Source: Olleya namhaensis
Lineage (GTDB): Bacteria; Bacteroidota; Bacteroidia; Flavobacteriales; Flavobacteriaceae
Assembly: GCF_900114005.1 (NCBI RefSeq)
Contig: NZ_FORM01000008.1
Span: 1 to 64,000 of the forward strand
Direction of reading: 5' to 3'
DNA length: 64,000 bases
Shown here: positions 1 to 9,133 of the stretch, piece after piece
How the letters are laid out: every line of letters starts with the position of its first letter
Position numbering within the stretch: the first letter of the stretch is position 1
Translations under genes and position numbers: made by a program
Notes under the pieces: model-generated
What the model was told of the DNA's origin: nothing
Seen by the model: the letters and a program-made list of their open reading frames with translations, nothing else
The model's database searches: none

Positions 1-3000
1 GCATTAGTCCCTGAATCTGCTTCCGCTTGTGTTAAATAATAACTTACTGCGTATGCAGGGTTACCACCACTTATTTCGTTGTTTTTAAGACTTAAATCAA
101 TTGAAGTTAAACCATCAGGCGTACCATTATCACAAACAATTAAGGGGGTTGGAGTTACCGCTACAGGTTCTGGATAAACCGTTACTGCAACATTAGTCGT
201 TGTAGGACAAGCTCCATTAGTTGAATAATCAATACTATAAGTTGTATTAGAAATACCTCCAGTAATTAATCCGGAAGCCGCGTCTAAAACAACAGTATCT
301 CCTGCTGCTGGTGGTGAATTAAAAGTAAAAGCACCTCCTGTTAATCCTGTAATAGTCGCTATTGCACCATCACAAGTAGGAGTATATGTAAATGAAGAGT
401 CATCTGCCGAAAGTACATTCAGCACCTGAGTGCTAGTCCCTGTACAAGCACCAGCTGTGGTATACTCTATAGTATAACTTGCTCCTGGTGTTGCAGAAGT
501 TACCGTTCCGGTATTCACATCTATAACAGCTGAATCTGAAACCGCAGGGTTAAATGAATAAGTCCCGCCAGATGTAACTACAGAGTCCACTGTACCTCCA
601 TTACAATCCGCTAACACAGTAAATCCTGGATCATCTTGATTTAAAACCGTTACATTTTGGAAACTATCATCTGGACAAGGTCCTGACGTCGTGTACTGAA
701 CAGTATAAGTTGTTCCTGAAACTCCTGAAGTAACCTCTCCTGTTGCTACATCTATAACTGCACCATCAGAAACTGATGGATTAAAAGCAAATACACCTCC
801 AGTGTCTCCAATTATATTCATTGTTGCTCCATCACAATTTTCAATAACAGAGAATGTTGCATCTTCCGAAGCAAAAACGGTTACATCTTGAGTACTACTT
901 TCCGGACAACTTCCTCCTGTAGTATATTCAACAGTATATGTTGTACCCGATGTACCGGCAGTAATTGTTCCGGTAGCTGCATCAATAACAGCTCCATCTG
1001 TAGGTATTGGATTAAAAGTAAATGTACCACCTGGCGTAGCTACTGTATCTACTGTACCTCCATCACATGTTGGTAACATTGTAAATGAGGCATCGTCAGT
1101 AGTCTGAACAAGTAAAACTTGATCTGTAGAAGACGGACATACACCTGCTGTCGTGTATTGTATTGTATAACTAACACCACTAAGTCCATTAGTAACTTCT
1201 CCTGTAGCTGCATTTATTGTTGCACCATCTCCTAAATCAGGATTTAGAGTAAATGTTCCACCTGTTGTGGCAACAGTACCAATAGTTCCACCGGAACAAT
1301 TTGGCGTTACTGTAAAAGAGGAATCATCATTTGCAGTTACAATTAGGTCAAAAACAGGTGTTGGAGACGCAATATAACATGCAGCATCACCAGCCACTTG
1401 GACTCTAACATAAATAGGTTGTGGATTTACGGTATTGGTATAATCACTAACTAAAGCAGTACTTGCTATTCCCGCGTCTGCATCTGCAAAACTTAAATAA
1501 TAAGTAACAATAAAGTTAGCAGAAGATTGTGTCCCTAAAATAAATGGATTTTGACTTTCTAAATCAAAAGGTGCAAATCCATCATTTGATGGATCATCAC
1601 AAGTAACCATGTCTGGCGCAGGATTAATTGTTGGTTGAGTCGTTATATTTAAAGTAAATGTTTCCGTTTCAAAACAACCTGATGTTAAATATTCTATTCT
1701 AACATAAATAGATTGAGGCACTCCTAACACAGCAGTAGAACTATAACTATTTGGTGTTGCAATCGCTCCTGTACCACTTGTTGCATCCGCTAGACTTTCG
1801 TAATAAGTGATGTTTAAATCACCAGCTATAGTAGATGAAGCAGTCATAACAGCATCGTTTTGAGTCAAATCAAAAACATATGGTGCAGCACCTGGATTAC
1901 ATAAAAACAAATCATTTGGTAAATCATTATCTATTTCTGGTAAAACATCGATACAAACAACTTCAGTATATTCACAACCAAAATCATCCGTAGTTCTATA
2001 AGTATAACAGTGTGTACCCGCTGTTGCTGGCTGTACCGTTATATCATTACCTGTAGTCGCAGTAATTGAAGAATCTGCATCCCATCCTTCTGTCACCGTT
2101 GTTGGTGTAAACGATAATTCTGGCGGTTGTAATGCCGGATCAAATTCTATACTCCAAGAAAAAATATACCCATTATCAACAGATAAATTATCAACCACAC
2201 GAATGGTCCAATCACCATTTAATGGACTACCTAACAAAGAGTTAAAACTTTCGACAGGTAAATATGTTCCTGTTAACCATGAGTTACCAGGTGGATTTGA
2301 TCCTGCTGTTACCGTTGGAGCATCACCTAACAAAACCGCAGCAGACATAGAAAAACAGTATTCTTCTCCAACACCCGGAGTATTTGTTCCATCATCATTA
2401 GCACCTCCAAAATAAGTACCACCACCTGCTTGATCAAACAACTGCGCTTGTAAACCTGAAGGTCCTGTAATAAAAATATCTAAATCTCCAGAAAAAGAAT
2501 GCTCCATATTAACACAAATACTTGTTATTTGGTTAATATCGGTTAAGGTTAATGATGACTCATAACAATCCACTGTAATAGCTGTTTGATACGACGCCCC
2601 ACTACCATCTGGCAAAAATGTTGTACCACTTACTGGTGGTGTACAGTCATTAATAAATTGTACTGGATTTACAACGCCATTTAAAGTTGTAGAGTCTCCA
2701 AAACAAATAACACTATCCACTGCATCAGTTCCTGTAAAATCTGGAGCTGTACCAACTTGTATTACTTGATTAATTAAATTGGTATTAGCACAACCGTCAG
2801 GATCAGCACTAGTATTAGTATCAGTAACATTCAAATTGACAATATAAACACCTGGAGTGCTATAAGAAAATGTTGCCGATTGTCCAGCAATAAAATTACC
2901 ATCACCTAAATCCCACTCATAACTAGCCCCAGTACCATCTACTGAAAATGTTGCGCTTCCGTCTAAAGTAATAGGCTCATCAGGACAAACTCTAATATAA

Positions 3001-3485
3001 CCATCGCCATTTGGAGCTGGTGTTGCTGTATCAATTTGAGAAACTATTGTTTGACAAGGTTCAAAACAAGAAATTGTTGCTGCCCAACCCGATGCGTTTG
3101 GTGCCCCATCAGAAACAAATTGAATAGTTAAACATCCCGATGTATTTTCTGGGGTAGCCGTAACAAAACCTGGACTAGCGCCTCCTCCTCCTCCTGAGAA
3201 GGTTCCAAATGCTGGAGCAGAAACATCATCTCCATTAAAAATAGTCATGACATCCGTATTCAGCCCTGTACTAAAAGCAGTAAAATCTAACTGCACAAGA
3301 TTACCAGGAGAATCTGGACAAATAGTTAAAATAAAACTTTCGTTATCACCATAATTAGCTGATGGCCCTCCCGAATCGTAAAATACACCACCACATTGAT
3401 TAACGGTAGCAGTTTGCATTAATACATCTTGAGAGAAAGCGATAAATGAATTTAATAATATAAGAGCTACTAAAAACTTTTTCAT
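1..3485 (-). CDS. Large modular secreted surface protein (CUB-like, PKD, P-domain, tandem repeats), C-terminus off the window
   Basis: The frame is open from ATG at 3485 to the left edge, so at least 1161 residues are present and the C-terminus is missing. The protein starts with a signal peptide (MKKFLVALILLNSFIAFSQ). By eye the order is: a CUB-like domain at about 28-140, a PKD-type domain at about 160-215 (ends YEWDLGDG, then PGVYIVNLNV), a proprotein-convertase P-like domain at about 295-450 (GDLDIFITGPSG, LNGDWTIRVVDN), two modules of the YYxSxADA type at about 525-705, five tandem repeats of about 77 residues at 717-1105, and the start of another YYLTQAEADSGT module. This layout is typical of flavobacterial proteins exported by the type IX secretion system with a C-terminal type B sorting domain; that domain would lie outside the window, so the export route is inferred. 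A role in adhesion or matrix binding is likely but unproven. The next gene upstream, 46 bases away on the same strand, is a small secreted hypothetical. Confidence 0.85.
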   Translation of the reverse strand, partial: MKKFLVALILLNSFIAFSQDVLMQTATVNQCGGVFYDSGGPSANYGDNESFILTICPDSPGNLVQLDFTAFSTGLNTDVMTIFNGDDVSAPAFGTFSGGGGGASPGFVTATPENTSGCLTIQFVSDGAPNASGWAATISCFEPCQTIVSQIDTATPAPNGDGYIRVCPDEPITLDGSATFSVDGTGASYEWDLGDGNFIAGQSATFSYSTPGVYIVNLNVTDTNTSADPDGCANTNLINQVIQVGTAPDFTGTDAVDSVICFGDSTTLNGVVNPVQFINDCTPPVSGTTFLPDGSGASYQTAITVDCYESSLTLTDINQITSICVNMEHSFSGDLDIFITGPSGLQAQLFDQAGGGTYFGGANDDGTNTPGVGEEYCFSMSAAVLLGDAPTVTAGSNPPGNSWLTGTYLPVESFNSLLGSPLNGDWTIRVVDNLSVDNGYIFSWSIEFDPALQPPELSFTPTTVTEGWDADSSITATTGNDITVQPATAGTHCYTYRTTDDFGCEYTEVVCIDVLPEIDNDLPNDLFLCNPGAAPYVFDLTQNDAVMTASSTIAGDLNITYYESLADATSGTGAIATPNSYSSTAVLGVPQSIYVRIEYLTSGCFETETFTLNITTQPTINPAPDMVTCDDPSNDGFAPFDLESQNPFILGTQSSANFIVTYYLSFADADAGIASTALVSDYTNTVNPQPIYVRVQVAGDAACYIASPTPVFDLIVTANDDSSFTVTPNCSGGTIGTVATTGGTFTLNPDLGDGATINAATGEVTNGLSGVSYTIQYTTAGVCPSSTDQVLLVQTTDDASFTMLPTCDGGTVDTVATPGGTFTFNPIPTDGAVIDAATGTITAGTSGTTYTVEYTTGGSCPESSTQDVTVFASEDATFSVIENCDGATMNIIGDTGGVFAFNPSVSDGAVIDVATGEVTSGVSGTTYTVQYTTSGPCPDDSFQNVTVLNQDDPGFTVLADCNGGTVDSVVTSGGTYSFNPAVSDSAVIDVNTGTVTSATPGASYTIEYTTAGACTGTSTQVLNVLSADDSSFTYTPTCDGAIATITGLTGGAFTFNSPPAAGDTVVLDAASGLITGGISNTTYSIDYSTNGACPTTTNVAVTVYPEPVAVTPTPLIVCDNGTPDGLTSIDLSLKNNEISGGNPAYAVSYYLTQAEADSGTN
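170..1330 (-). repeat. Five tandem coding repeats of 228-234 bp (76-78 codons)
   Basis: Within the surface-protein gene a recurring block encodes a D/S-D/S-xFT start, a Cys-[DN]-G motif, GGTFxFNP, a DGAxIDxATGxVTxG segment and a YTxxYTTxGxCP end. Marker positions at about 1325, 1091, 860, 632 and 401 give spacings of 234, 231, 228 and 231 bases, all multiples of three. The copies have diverged at the DNA level, so this is an old protein-level repeat rather than a recent slippage product. Each unit has two Cys, suggesting disulphide-stabilised beta-sandwich units on the cell surface. Confidence 0.85.
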
Positions 3486-3531
3486 TGGTATATGTTTATG
3501 ATATAATAGTCAGTGTAATCTAACTAATAAA

Positions 3532-4008
3532 TTATTTTCTAAAGGTTTGCGATTTGATAATTATGAAGTACTCCGTGTTATCAATTCTATATATGCTAGA
3601 ACCTACTCCAAAAAACTGAAGGTTATATTTTAACACATTAAAAGTTGAAGCATCATAAGATGCATCAGCTACAAGGTTTTTATTATAATTATTAAAAAGA
3701 CCAACCTCACTTAGCAACTTATACTTTGCAGTATTACCAACTAAACTTGTTATTTTCTCAATAGATACTCTATTTCTAAGTAAATGCTTAAAATCTTTAA
3801 TACGCTGAGGGTAACTTAACACATACGTTTGTAGCTTATCTTGATACACTTCTTTAAGCATAGCCATCTCTGATGCTGTTAAAGGTGCCTCAACATTTTT
3901 GTTGTATTTAACTAATTGTGTTTTTGCTTTTTTTTCAGTTTGTGCCTCACTTTGTTGAGAAAACAACAATAAGCCAAATAATAGGGTATAGAAAACTCTA
4001 AGTCTCAT
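3532..4008 (-). CDS. Small secreted hypothetical protein
   Basis: 158 residues from ATG at 4008. There is an N-terminal signal peptide (MRLRVFYTLLFGLLLFSQQSEAQ, cleavage likely after SEA or AQ), then a Lys-rich linker and a predicted helical segment (about 45-90) followed by a short beta-rich C-terminus. I recognise no catalytic motif or named domain. The gene sits 46 bases upstream of the giant surface-protein gene on the same strand, so the two may be co-transcribed and this protein may act with it in the periplasm or at the surface. That pairing is inference from position only. Confidence 0.7.
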   Translation of the reverse strand: MRLRVFYTLLFGLLLFSQQSEAQTEKKAKTQLVKYNKNVEAPLTASEMAMLKEVYQDKLQTYVLSYPQRIKDFKHLLRNRVSIEKITSLVGNTAKYKLLSEVGLFNNYNKNLVADASYDASTFNVLKYNLQFFGVGSSIYRIDNTEYFIIIKSQTFRK

Positions 4009-4160
4009 GGTTTTTTTAGGATAAAATTAGATTCGAAAATTAAGAAAATTTTAATAAACAATATGTTAATACCGTTATCTAATTAACTTTTTTTTTACAC
4101 TTATACATATAACAAGTACATTTAACAAAACCCTACCCTCAATCAAATTTATTTATTGTT

Positions 4161-4168
4161 TATCTTTG
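4161..4168 (+). promoter_or_regulatory. Probable -7 promoter element of folE-cysS
   Basis: TATCTTTG matches the Bacteroidota -7 consensus TAnnTTTG exactly and lies 38 bases before the folE start. No clear TTG or TTTG is present about 19-20 bases upstream, so only half of the promoter is recognisable. Confidence 0.5.
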
Positions 4169-4206
4169 CAAACTATTTTAAACACCATTTTACAGACTTT
4201 ATTTAA

Positions 4207-4884
4207 ATGAAGATTGAAAACAATATAGACGACAACGATGCTATTGGCGAAAACCATATTGGCACAAATCACGATACTCCATTAAGAGCCGATGCTTTTG
4301 ACTTATCAGATGCTGATAAAATTGAGAGCATAAAAAAAGATGTCACTAAAATATTAGAGACTTTAGGTTTAGACTTAACTGACGACAGTTTAAAAGGTAC
4401 ACCTAACCGTGTTGCAAAAATGTTTGTTAACGAGATTTTTGGAGGGTTACACCCAGATAAAAAACCAAAAGCATCGACTTTTGACAACAAATATCAATAC
4501 GGAGAAATGCTAGTAGAAAAAAACATAACCGTTTACTCTACTTGCGAGCATCATTTACTTCCAATAGTAGGACGCGCACATGTTGCTTACATCTCTAACG
4601 GAACTGTAGTTGGACTTTCTAAAATGAATCGTATTGTAGATTACTACGCAAAACGCCCACAAGTACAAGAGCGTTTAACAATACAAATTGTAAAAGAATT
4701 ACAAAAAGCTTTAGGTACGGATGATGTTGCTTGTGTTATAGATGCAAAACATTTATGTGTAAACTCTAGAGGAATTAGAGATATTGAAAGCAGCACAGTA
4801 ACTTCAGAATTTGGAGGGCAATTTAAAAAGAAATCTACTAGACACGAATTCTTAGAATATATTAAACTAGAGACAAAATTTTAG
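4207..4884 (+). CDS. folE: GTP cyclohydrolase I (FolE)
   Basis: 225 residues, the usual size for the type I enzyme with a short N-terminal extension. It converts GTP to 7,8-dihydroneopterin triphosphate, the first step of tetrahydrofolate and queuosine precursor synthesis, in the cytoplasm as a homodecamer. The zinc and catalytic residues are visible: Cys113 and His115-His116 in STCEHHLLP, and Cys184 in HLCVNSRGI. The substrate-binding segment with KxNRIVDYYAKRPQVQE is intact. The acidic, Asn-rich first 25 residues are not conserved in the family. cysS starts 9 bases after the stop, so the two form an operon. queE, which uses the same pterin branch, is elsewhere in this window at 21.4 kb. Confidence 0.97.
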   Translation: MKIENNIDDNDAIGENHIGTNHDTPLRADAFDLSDADKIESIKKDVTKILETLGLDLTDDSLKGTPNRVAKMFVNEIFGGLHPDKKPKASTFDNKYQYGEMLVEKNITVYSTCEHHLLPIVGRAHVAYISNGTVVGLSKMNRIVDYYAKRPQVQERLTIQIVKELQKALGTDDVACVIDAKHLCVNSRGIRDIESSTVTSEFGGQFKKKSTRHEFLEYIKLETKF

Positions 4885-4893
4885 TAAACAGCA

Positions 4894-6378
4894 ATGGAAC
4901 TTTACAAACATCAAAATATAAAAATATACAACTCTTTATCAGGAGAAAAAGACAACTTTAAATCTATTAACGAGGGTTATATTGGCATGTATGTTTGTGG
5001 ACCAACCGTTTACAGTAACGTCCATTTAGGAAACGTTAGGACCTTTATGTCCTTTGATGTGATCTTTAGATATCTTAAACATCTTGGATACAAAGTCCGC
5101 TATGTTAGAAATATCACCGATGCTGGACATTTAGAAAATGATGCGGATGCTGGCGAAGATAAAATTACTAAAAAGGCAAGGTTAGAAGAGATTGAACCTA
5201 TGGAAGTTGTACAACGTTACACAGTAGATTTCCATAACATATTAAATACATTTAATTTTTTACCACCAAGCATAGAGCCTACTGCAACCGGTCATATTAT
5301 TGAGCAGATAGAGTTAATTAAAACCATTATTGACAATGGTTTTGGTTACGAGGTTAATGGCTCTGTCTATTTTGATGTACATAAATATAACGAAACTAAC
5401 AATTACGGCATTTTAAGTAAACGTAAGTTAGAAGATTTAATACATAACACTAGAGCACTAGACGGGCAATCGGACAAGAAAAATCCACAAGATTTTGCCC
5501 TTTGGAAAAAAGCCGAACCTACGCACATCATGCGTTGGCCATCTCCTTGGAGTGACGGTTTTCCTGGATGGCATTTAGAATGTACTGCTATGAGTACTAA
5601 ATATCTTGGGGATCATTTTGATATCCATGGTGGCGGAATGGACTTAAAATTCCCGCATCACGAGTGCGAAATCGCTCAAAATCAAGCAGCACTAGGAAAA
5701 TCTCCAGTAAACTATTGGATGCACGCCAACATGCTAGAGCTTAACGGACAACGCATGTCTAAATCTACGGGTAATACTGTAAATCCTGACGAGTTATTAT
5801 CCGGTAATAATGCCTTTTTTAGTAAAGCCTATACACCAAGTGTTATCAGGTTTTTTGTAGCACAATCATCATACCGTAGTATTTTAGACCTTACTGATGA
5901 CGGGTTATTAGCCAGTGAAAAAGGGTACAATCGTTTGATGGAAGGCGTAAGCCAACTAGACCATTTAAAAACATCAAAAACATCTACATTAAACATTGAC
6001 GCTTGGAAGCAAAAATGTTACGATGCCATGAATGATGATTTTAACACACCAATTGCAATTGCAAACTTATTTGAAGGTGTTAAATACATCAATCAAATAA
6101 AAGAAGGAACTGAGACAATTTCAGCGCAAGATTTAGAAACTTTTAAAGCAACAATAAATGCTTTTGTATTTGATATTCTAGGATTAAAAAATGACAAAGC
6201 AGCAGCCGGAACTGGAACAGATAAATTAGCAGGAGCCGTACAACTATTAATCAAATTACGTCAAGAAGCTAGGATCAATAAAGACTTTGCTTTATCCGAT
6301 CAAATCAGAGACGAGCTAGCGGAAGCAGGAATACAACTTAACGATGGTAGAGAAGGCACAACCTTTTCTACAAACTAA
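4894..6378 (+). CDS. cysS: Cysteine--tRNA ligase
   Basis: 494 residues, class I aminoacyl-tRNA synthetase charging tRNA-Cys. The HIGH-like motif is HLGN at 44-47, following the zinc-ligand Cys35 in [14 protein letters not shown]. The other zinc ligands lie in WHLECTAMS and HHECE, and the KMSKS loop is RMSKSTGN at about 287-293. A DALR-type helical domain at the C-terminus ends with [18 protein letters not shown], the characteristic family ending. It follows folE by 9 bases and is closed by a strong intrinsic terminator at 6390. Confidence 0.97.
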   Translation: MELYKHQNIKIYNSLSGEKDNFKSINEGYIGMYVCGPTVYSNVHLGNVRTFMSFDVIFRYLKHLGYKVRYVRNITDAGHLENDADAGEDKITKKARLEEIEPMEVVQRYTVDFHNILNTFNFLPPSIEPTATGHIIEQIELIKTIIDNGFGYEVNGSVYFDVHKYNETNNYGILSKRKLEDLIHNTRALDGQSDKKNPQDFALWKKAEPTHIMRWPSPWSDGFPGWHLECTAMSTKYLGDHFDIHGGGMDLKFPHHECEIAQNQAALGKSPVNYWMHANMLELNGQRMSKSTGNTVNPDELLSGNNAFFSKAYTPSVIRFFVAQSSYRSILDLTDDGLLASEKGYNRLMEGVSQLDHLKTSKTSTLNIDAWKQKCYDAMNDDFNTPIAIANLFEGVKYINQIKEGTETISAQDLETFKATINAFVFDILGLKNDKAAAGTGTDKLAGAVQLLIKLRQEARINKDFALSDQIRDELAEAGIQLNDGREGTTFSTN

Positions 6379-6389
6379 ATAAATTACCC

Positions 6390-6419
6390 AAGTCCTTTCT
6401 TCAAGAAAGGACTTTTTTA
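6390..6419 (+). terminator. Intrinsic terminator after cysS
   Basis: Perfect arms AAGTCCTTTC / GAAAGGACTT around TTCAA, followed by a run of T. The start codon of yidD comes only three bases after the T run, so yidD cannot have a normal leader between terminator and start. Confidence 0.85.
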
Positions 6420-6421
6420 TT

Positions 6422-6643
6422 ATGAAAAAAATAATAATCGCACCATTCCTCTTTTTAATTAAGGTTTATCAAAACCTCATCTCTCCATTTACACCCGCAA
6501 CTTGCAGATACCAACCTACCTGTTCAAGTTACACAAAAGAAGCCTTACAAAAACACGGATTACTTAAAGGATTAAAATTAAGCATTAAACGCATTTTTAG
6601 CTGTCATCCTTGGGGCGGTAGCGGTTACGACCCAGTACCCTAA
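6422..6643 (+). CDS. yidD: Membrane protein insertion efficiency factor YidD
   Basis: 73 residues, the typical size. YidD is a small amphipathic inner-membrane-associated protein that assists membrane protein insertion with YidC. The family core is complete: a hydrophobic N-terminal helix, [22 protein letters not shown] with conserved Cys residues, [14 protein letters not shown], and the terminal [13 protein letters not shown]. In many bacteria yidD sits beside rnpA and yidC; here it follows cysS and precedes lgt. The ATG lies immediately after the cysS terminator, so expression probably depends on read-through or on a promoter inside cysS. Confidence 0.95.
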   Translation: MKKIIIAPFLFLIKVYQNLISPFTPATCRYQPTCSSYTKEALQKHGLLKGLKLSIKRIFSCHPWGGSGYDPVP

Positions 6644-6649
6644 TTATTT

Positions 6650-6724
6650 GGGCGTTTTAACAGGCTGTCCGTTATATCTTTTTTAAGAAAAATAAAAAAG
6701 GATGCCACTTCCATCCCTAACGCC
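6650..6724 (-). repeat. Dispersed structured repeat, copy A
   Basis: Read on the minus strand this element matches the one at 9134-9243 in ordered blocks: GCGTTA, GGAT, GTGG, ATCCTTTTT, AAAAGAT, AACGGA, AGCCTG and ACGCCC. The ends pair (GGCGTT / AACGCC) and an internal hairpin GGATG / CATCC is present. It begins six bases after the yidD stop. The 106 bases between it and lgt hold nothing else I can name. From memory, similar sequences recur in other flavobacterial genomes, but this was not checked. Confidence 0.7.
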
Positions 6725-6830
6725 TATGCGACAAGATTTAGTAATAACATTAATTTATTGCTAAACCTTTGCAAAGTAATTCTGATAAATACAGCATAAA
6801 TACTATATTTACAACTCCAAAAAACAAACT

Positions 6831-7760
6831 ATGTACATACTTAAATTTGATTGGAATCCTTTAACAGGAATCGACATAATAGGTAATTTTAAAATACACT
6901 TTTATAGCTTAATGTGGATAGCAGCATTTGTTATCGGGCACGCCATAATGAAACGTATTTTTAAACGCGAAAAAATAAATCTAGAATTTTTAGATCCTTT
7001 ATTTATATACACCGTTTTAGCAACCATGCTTGGTGCACGTTTAGGACATGTTATATTTTATCAACCTGAATTATTTACTCAAGACTTTTTTAGTGTCTTT
7101 TTACCGTTTAAATTTAAAGGTGGATTTGAGTTTCAAGGCTTTCAAGGATTAGCAAGTCACGGAGCAGCAATAGGTATTATTGTCGGGATGTACTTGTACC
7201 GCAAAAAATACAACTACAAATCTTTAATGTGGATTTTAGACCGTATTGTTATACCTGTAGCTTCTGGAGCTATTTTTATAAGATTAGGTAATTTTATAAA
7301 CTCAGAGATTATTGGAAAAGTAACCGACTCTGATTTAGGCGTTAGATTTGTACAAAACTTTTATAATAAATATGAAATTGTACAAAAAACAGGTATTGAA
7401 GACGTTAAAAAAGCCTATGCTTCTATAACTGATAATCCAAATATGGTCGAGCTATTAAACGCTGTACCTTATAGACATGCTGCACAATTATATGAGTCGT
7501 TTTGCTATATTTTTGTATTCTTAATTTTATGGTTTGTTTATACTAAAACAACCAAAAAAGATCAAACTGGATTTTTATTCGGGTTCTTTTTAATACTACT
7601 TTGGAGTGTTAGATTTTTTGTCGAATATGTTAAAGAACCACAAGGAGACGAATTTATTAATTGGTTTGGACTTAACACTGGACAATGGTTAAGTATTCCT
7701 TTTATTTTAATTGGTCTTTATTTTATGTTTATTTACAAACCAAAAACTGTTATCAAATAA
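6831..7760 (+). CDS. lgt: Prolipoprotein diacylglyceryl transferase
   Basis: 309 residues, integral inner-membrane enzyme that moves diacylglycerol from phosphatidylglycerol to the lipobox cysteine of prolipoproteins. About seven hydrophobic segments are visible. Family signatures include GARLGHVIFYQPE, ASHGAAIGI and the Lgt signature IRLGNFINSEIIG. The C-terminal FFVEYVKEPQ segment is also typical. The stop codon overlaps the start of the next gene (TAATG), indicating translational coupling with a DUF192 lipoprotein, itself a likely Lgt substrate. Confidence 0.96.
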   Translation: MYILKFDWNPLTGIDIIGNFKIHFYSLMWIAAFVIGHAIMKRIFKREKINLEFLDPLFIYTVLATMLGARLGHVIFYQPELFTQDFFSVFLPFKFKGGFEFQGFQGLASHGAAIGIIVGMYLYRKKYNYKSLMWILDRIVIPVASGAIFIRLGNFINSEIIGKVTDSDLGVRFVQNFYNKYEIVQKTGIEDVKKAYASITDNPNMVELLNAVPYRHAAQLYESFCYIFVFLILWFVYTKTTKKDQTGFLFGFFLILLWSVRFFVEYVKEPQGDEFINWFGLNTGQWLSIPFILIGLYFMFIYKPKTVIK

Positions 7761-8263
7761 TGAAACTATTTTTAAAACCTTATACTCTTATTTTAATTGT
7801 GCTTATCGCGTTTAGCTTTACATCTTGCAAAGAAGACAAAGCAATTACACCTGTTAAAATAGAATTTAAAAAAGAAGGAGAACTAACCCTTTTTAAAGGC
7901 ACTACAGACACAATAATTAAAGTCTTTAATATTGAGGTAGCAAAAACGGATTACGAGATACAAACCGGTTTAATGTACCGTGACAGCATGAAGGATAACC
8001 AAGGGATGTTATTTGTGTTTCCAGAAGTAAGACAACGTTCTTTTTACATGAAAAACACACGTATGCCTTTAGATTTAATCTTCTTTGACCACAACAAACG
8101 TATTGTTAGTTTTCAAGAAAACGCAAAACCAATGGACGAAAGCGGTTTACCGTCTAACACGCCAGCACAATTTGTTTTAGAACTTAACGCAGGAATGGCG
8201 CAAAAGCTATTACTTGATGTTGGTGATAAAATGGACTATTTTGAGTACATCTTAGAAAAGTAA
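7760..8263 (+). CDS. DUF192 family lipoprotein
   Basis: 167 residues from the ATG overlapping the lgt stop; a longer upstream frame exists inside lgt, but the ATG at 7760 gives a clean lipoprotein signal (MKLFLKPYTLILIVLIAF, lipobox ending SFTSC at Cys23). The mature part is a DUF192 domain, recognised from the order of QTGLMYRDSM, GMLFVFPEVRQRSFYMKN, MPLDLIFF and VLELNAGMAQK. The biochemical role of DUF192 is unknown. It is predicted to be a periplasmic or membrane-anchored protein, co-expressed with lgt and the following hydrolase. Confidence 0.9.
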   Translation: MKLFLKPYTLILIVLIAFSFTSCKEDKAITPVKIEFKKEGELTLFKGTTDTIIKVFNIEVAKTDYEIQTGLMYRDSMKDNQGMLFVFPEVRQRSFYMKNTRMPLDLIFFDHNKRIVSFQENAKPMDESGLPSNTPAQFVLELNAGMAQKLLLDVGDKMDYFEYILEK

Positions 8264-8272
8264 ATTCACTTT

Positions 8273-9130
8273 ATGTCTATTGAAACTTTTAAAATACAAA
8301 CTGGCTTAAACAGATGTATTTCGGTTTCAAAATTTAAACCAAAATTATCTAATAACAAAAGCATTGTTATATCATCCGCAACAGGTGTTTTACAAAGATA
8401 TTATTCAAAATTTGCTTTACATTTTGCGGTATTAGGGTATACTATTTACACTTTTGATTATTCAGGCATTGGAGACTCTGATGCCAATAATTTAAAAGAA
8501 AACACGTGTAACCTTAATGATTGGGCTATTGACCAAAGCAAGGTTTTAGCTTTTGCAAAAAAAGAAAATACAGCACACAACTTAACACTTGTTACACATA
8601 GTATTGGTGGGCAACTTATTGGATTAAATCCAAACATTAAGTTAGCAGATTCCATTATTATGGTTTGCTCTCAAAGTGGCTATTGGAAATTATTTAATGG
8701 TTTTTCACGTTTTAAAATGTATACATTTTGGCATGTATTAATACCTGTTCTAACGCCTTTATATGGTTATTTTCCTGCTAAACATTTAGGTCTTTTTGAA
8801 AACATCCCAAAACAAGTGGTCTATCAATGGAGAAAATGGGGACTACATCCTGAGTATTTCCTTTCGGAATATAACACCAACGATTTACAGTTTAAAAACA
8901 TTACTTGCGACGTTGTATCTATAAGCTTTCCTGAAGACGCGTTTGCTTCTAAAGCCAGTGTAGACTGGCTAACTAATAGATTTAGCAAAGCTAATGTAAC
9001 TAGGCAGCATATTATCCCTAAAGATATAAATACCAATACTATTGGTCATTTTGGCTTTTTTAAGGAGTCTTTTAAAAATCCACTTTGGTCATTTACTAAA
9101 CATTGGATAGAAAAAAACGACTTAAGCTAA
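8273..9130 (+). CDS. Alpha/beta-fold hydrolase
   Basis: 285 residues, no signal peptide. The nucleophile elbow is HSIGGQ at about 108-113 with Ser as nucleophile, preceded by the strand NLTLVTH. An acid in ISFPEDAF and a His near GHFGFFKES complete a plausible catalytic triad. The layout (ATGVLQRYYSKFALHFAVLGY near the N-terminus) resembles the predicted hydrolases of COG4757. The substrate is unknown. It starts 9 bases after the DUF192 gene and is followed at once by repeat copy B. Confidence 0.85.
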   Translation: MSIETFKIQTGLNRCISVSKFKPKLSNNKSIVISSATGVLQRYYSKFALHFAVLGYTIYTFDYSGIGDSDANNLKENTCNLNDWAIDQSKVLAFAKKENTAHNLTLVTHSIGGQLIGLNPNIKLADSIIMVCSQSGYWKLFNGFSRFKMYTFWHVLIPVLTPLYGYFPAKHLGLFENIPKQVVYQWRKWGLHPEYFLSEYNTNDLQFKNITCDVVSISFPEDAFASKASVDWLTNRFSKANVTRQHIIPKDINTNTIGHFGFFKESFKNPLWSFTKHWIEKNDLS

Positions 9131-9133
9131 TTA

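Noticed and set aside
170-1330. Regular repeats considered as a CRISPR array
   Set aside because: The period is 228-234 bases, copies diverge, all lengths are multiples of three, and the repeats encode a protein pattern.
888-2415. Short plus-strand frames within the surface-protein region
   Set aside because: They are antisense to a continuous minus-strand gene with a signal peptide, recognisable domains and codon-length repeats.
7685-7759. N-terminal extension of the DUF192 protein into lgt
   Set aside because: The ATG at 7760 gives a proper lipoprotein signal and the common TAATG coupling; the extension is lgt sequence in another frame.
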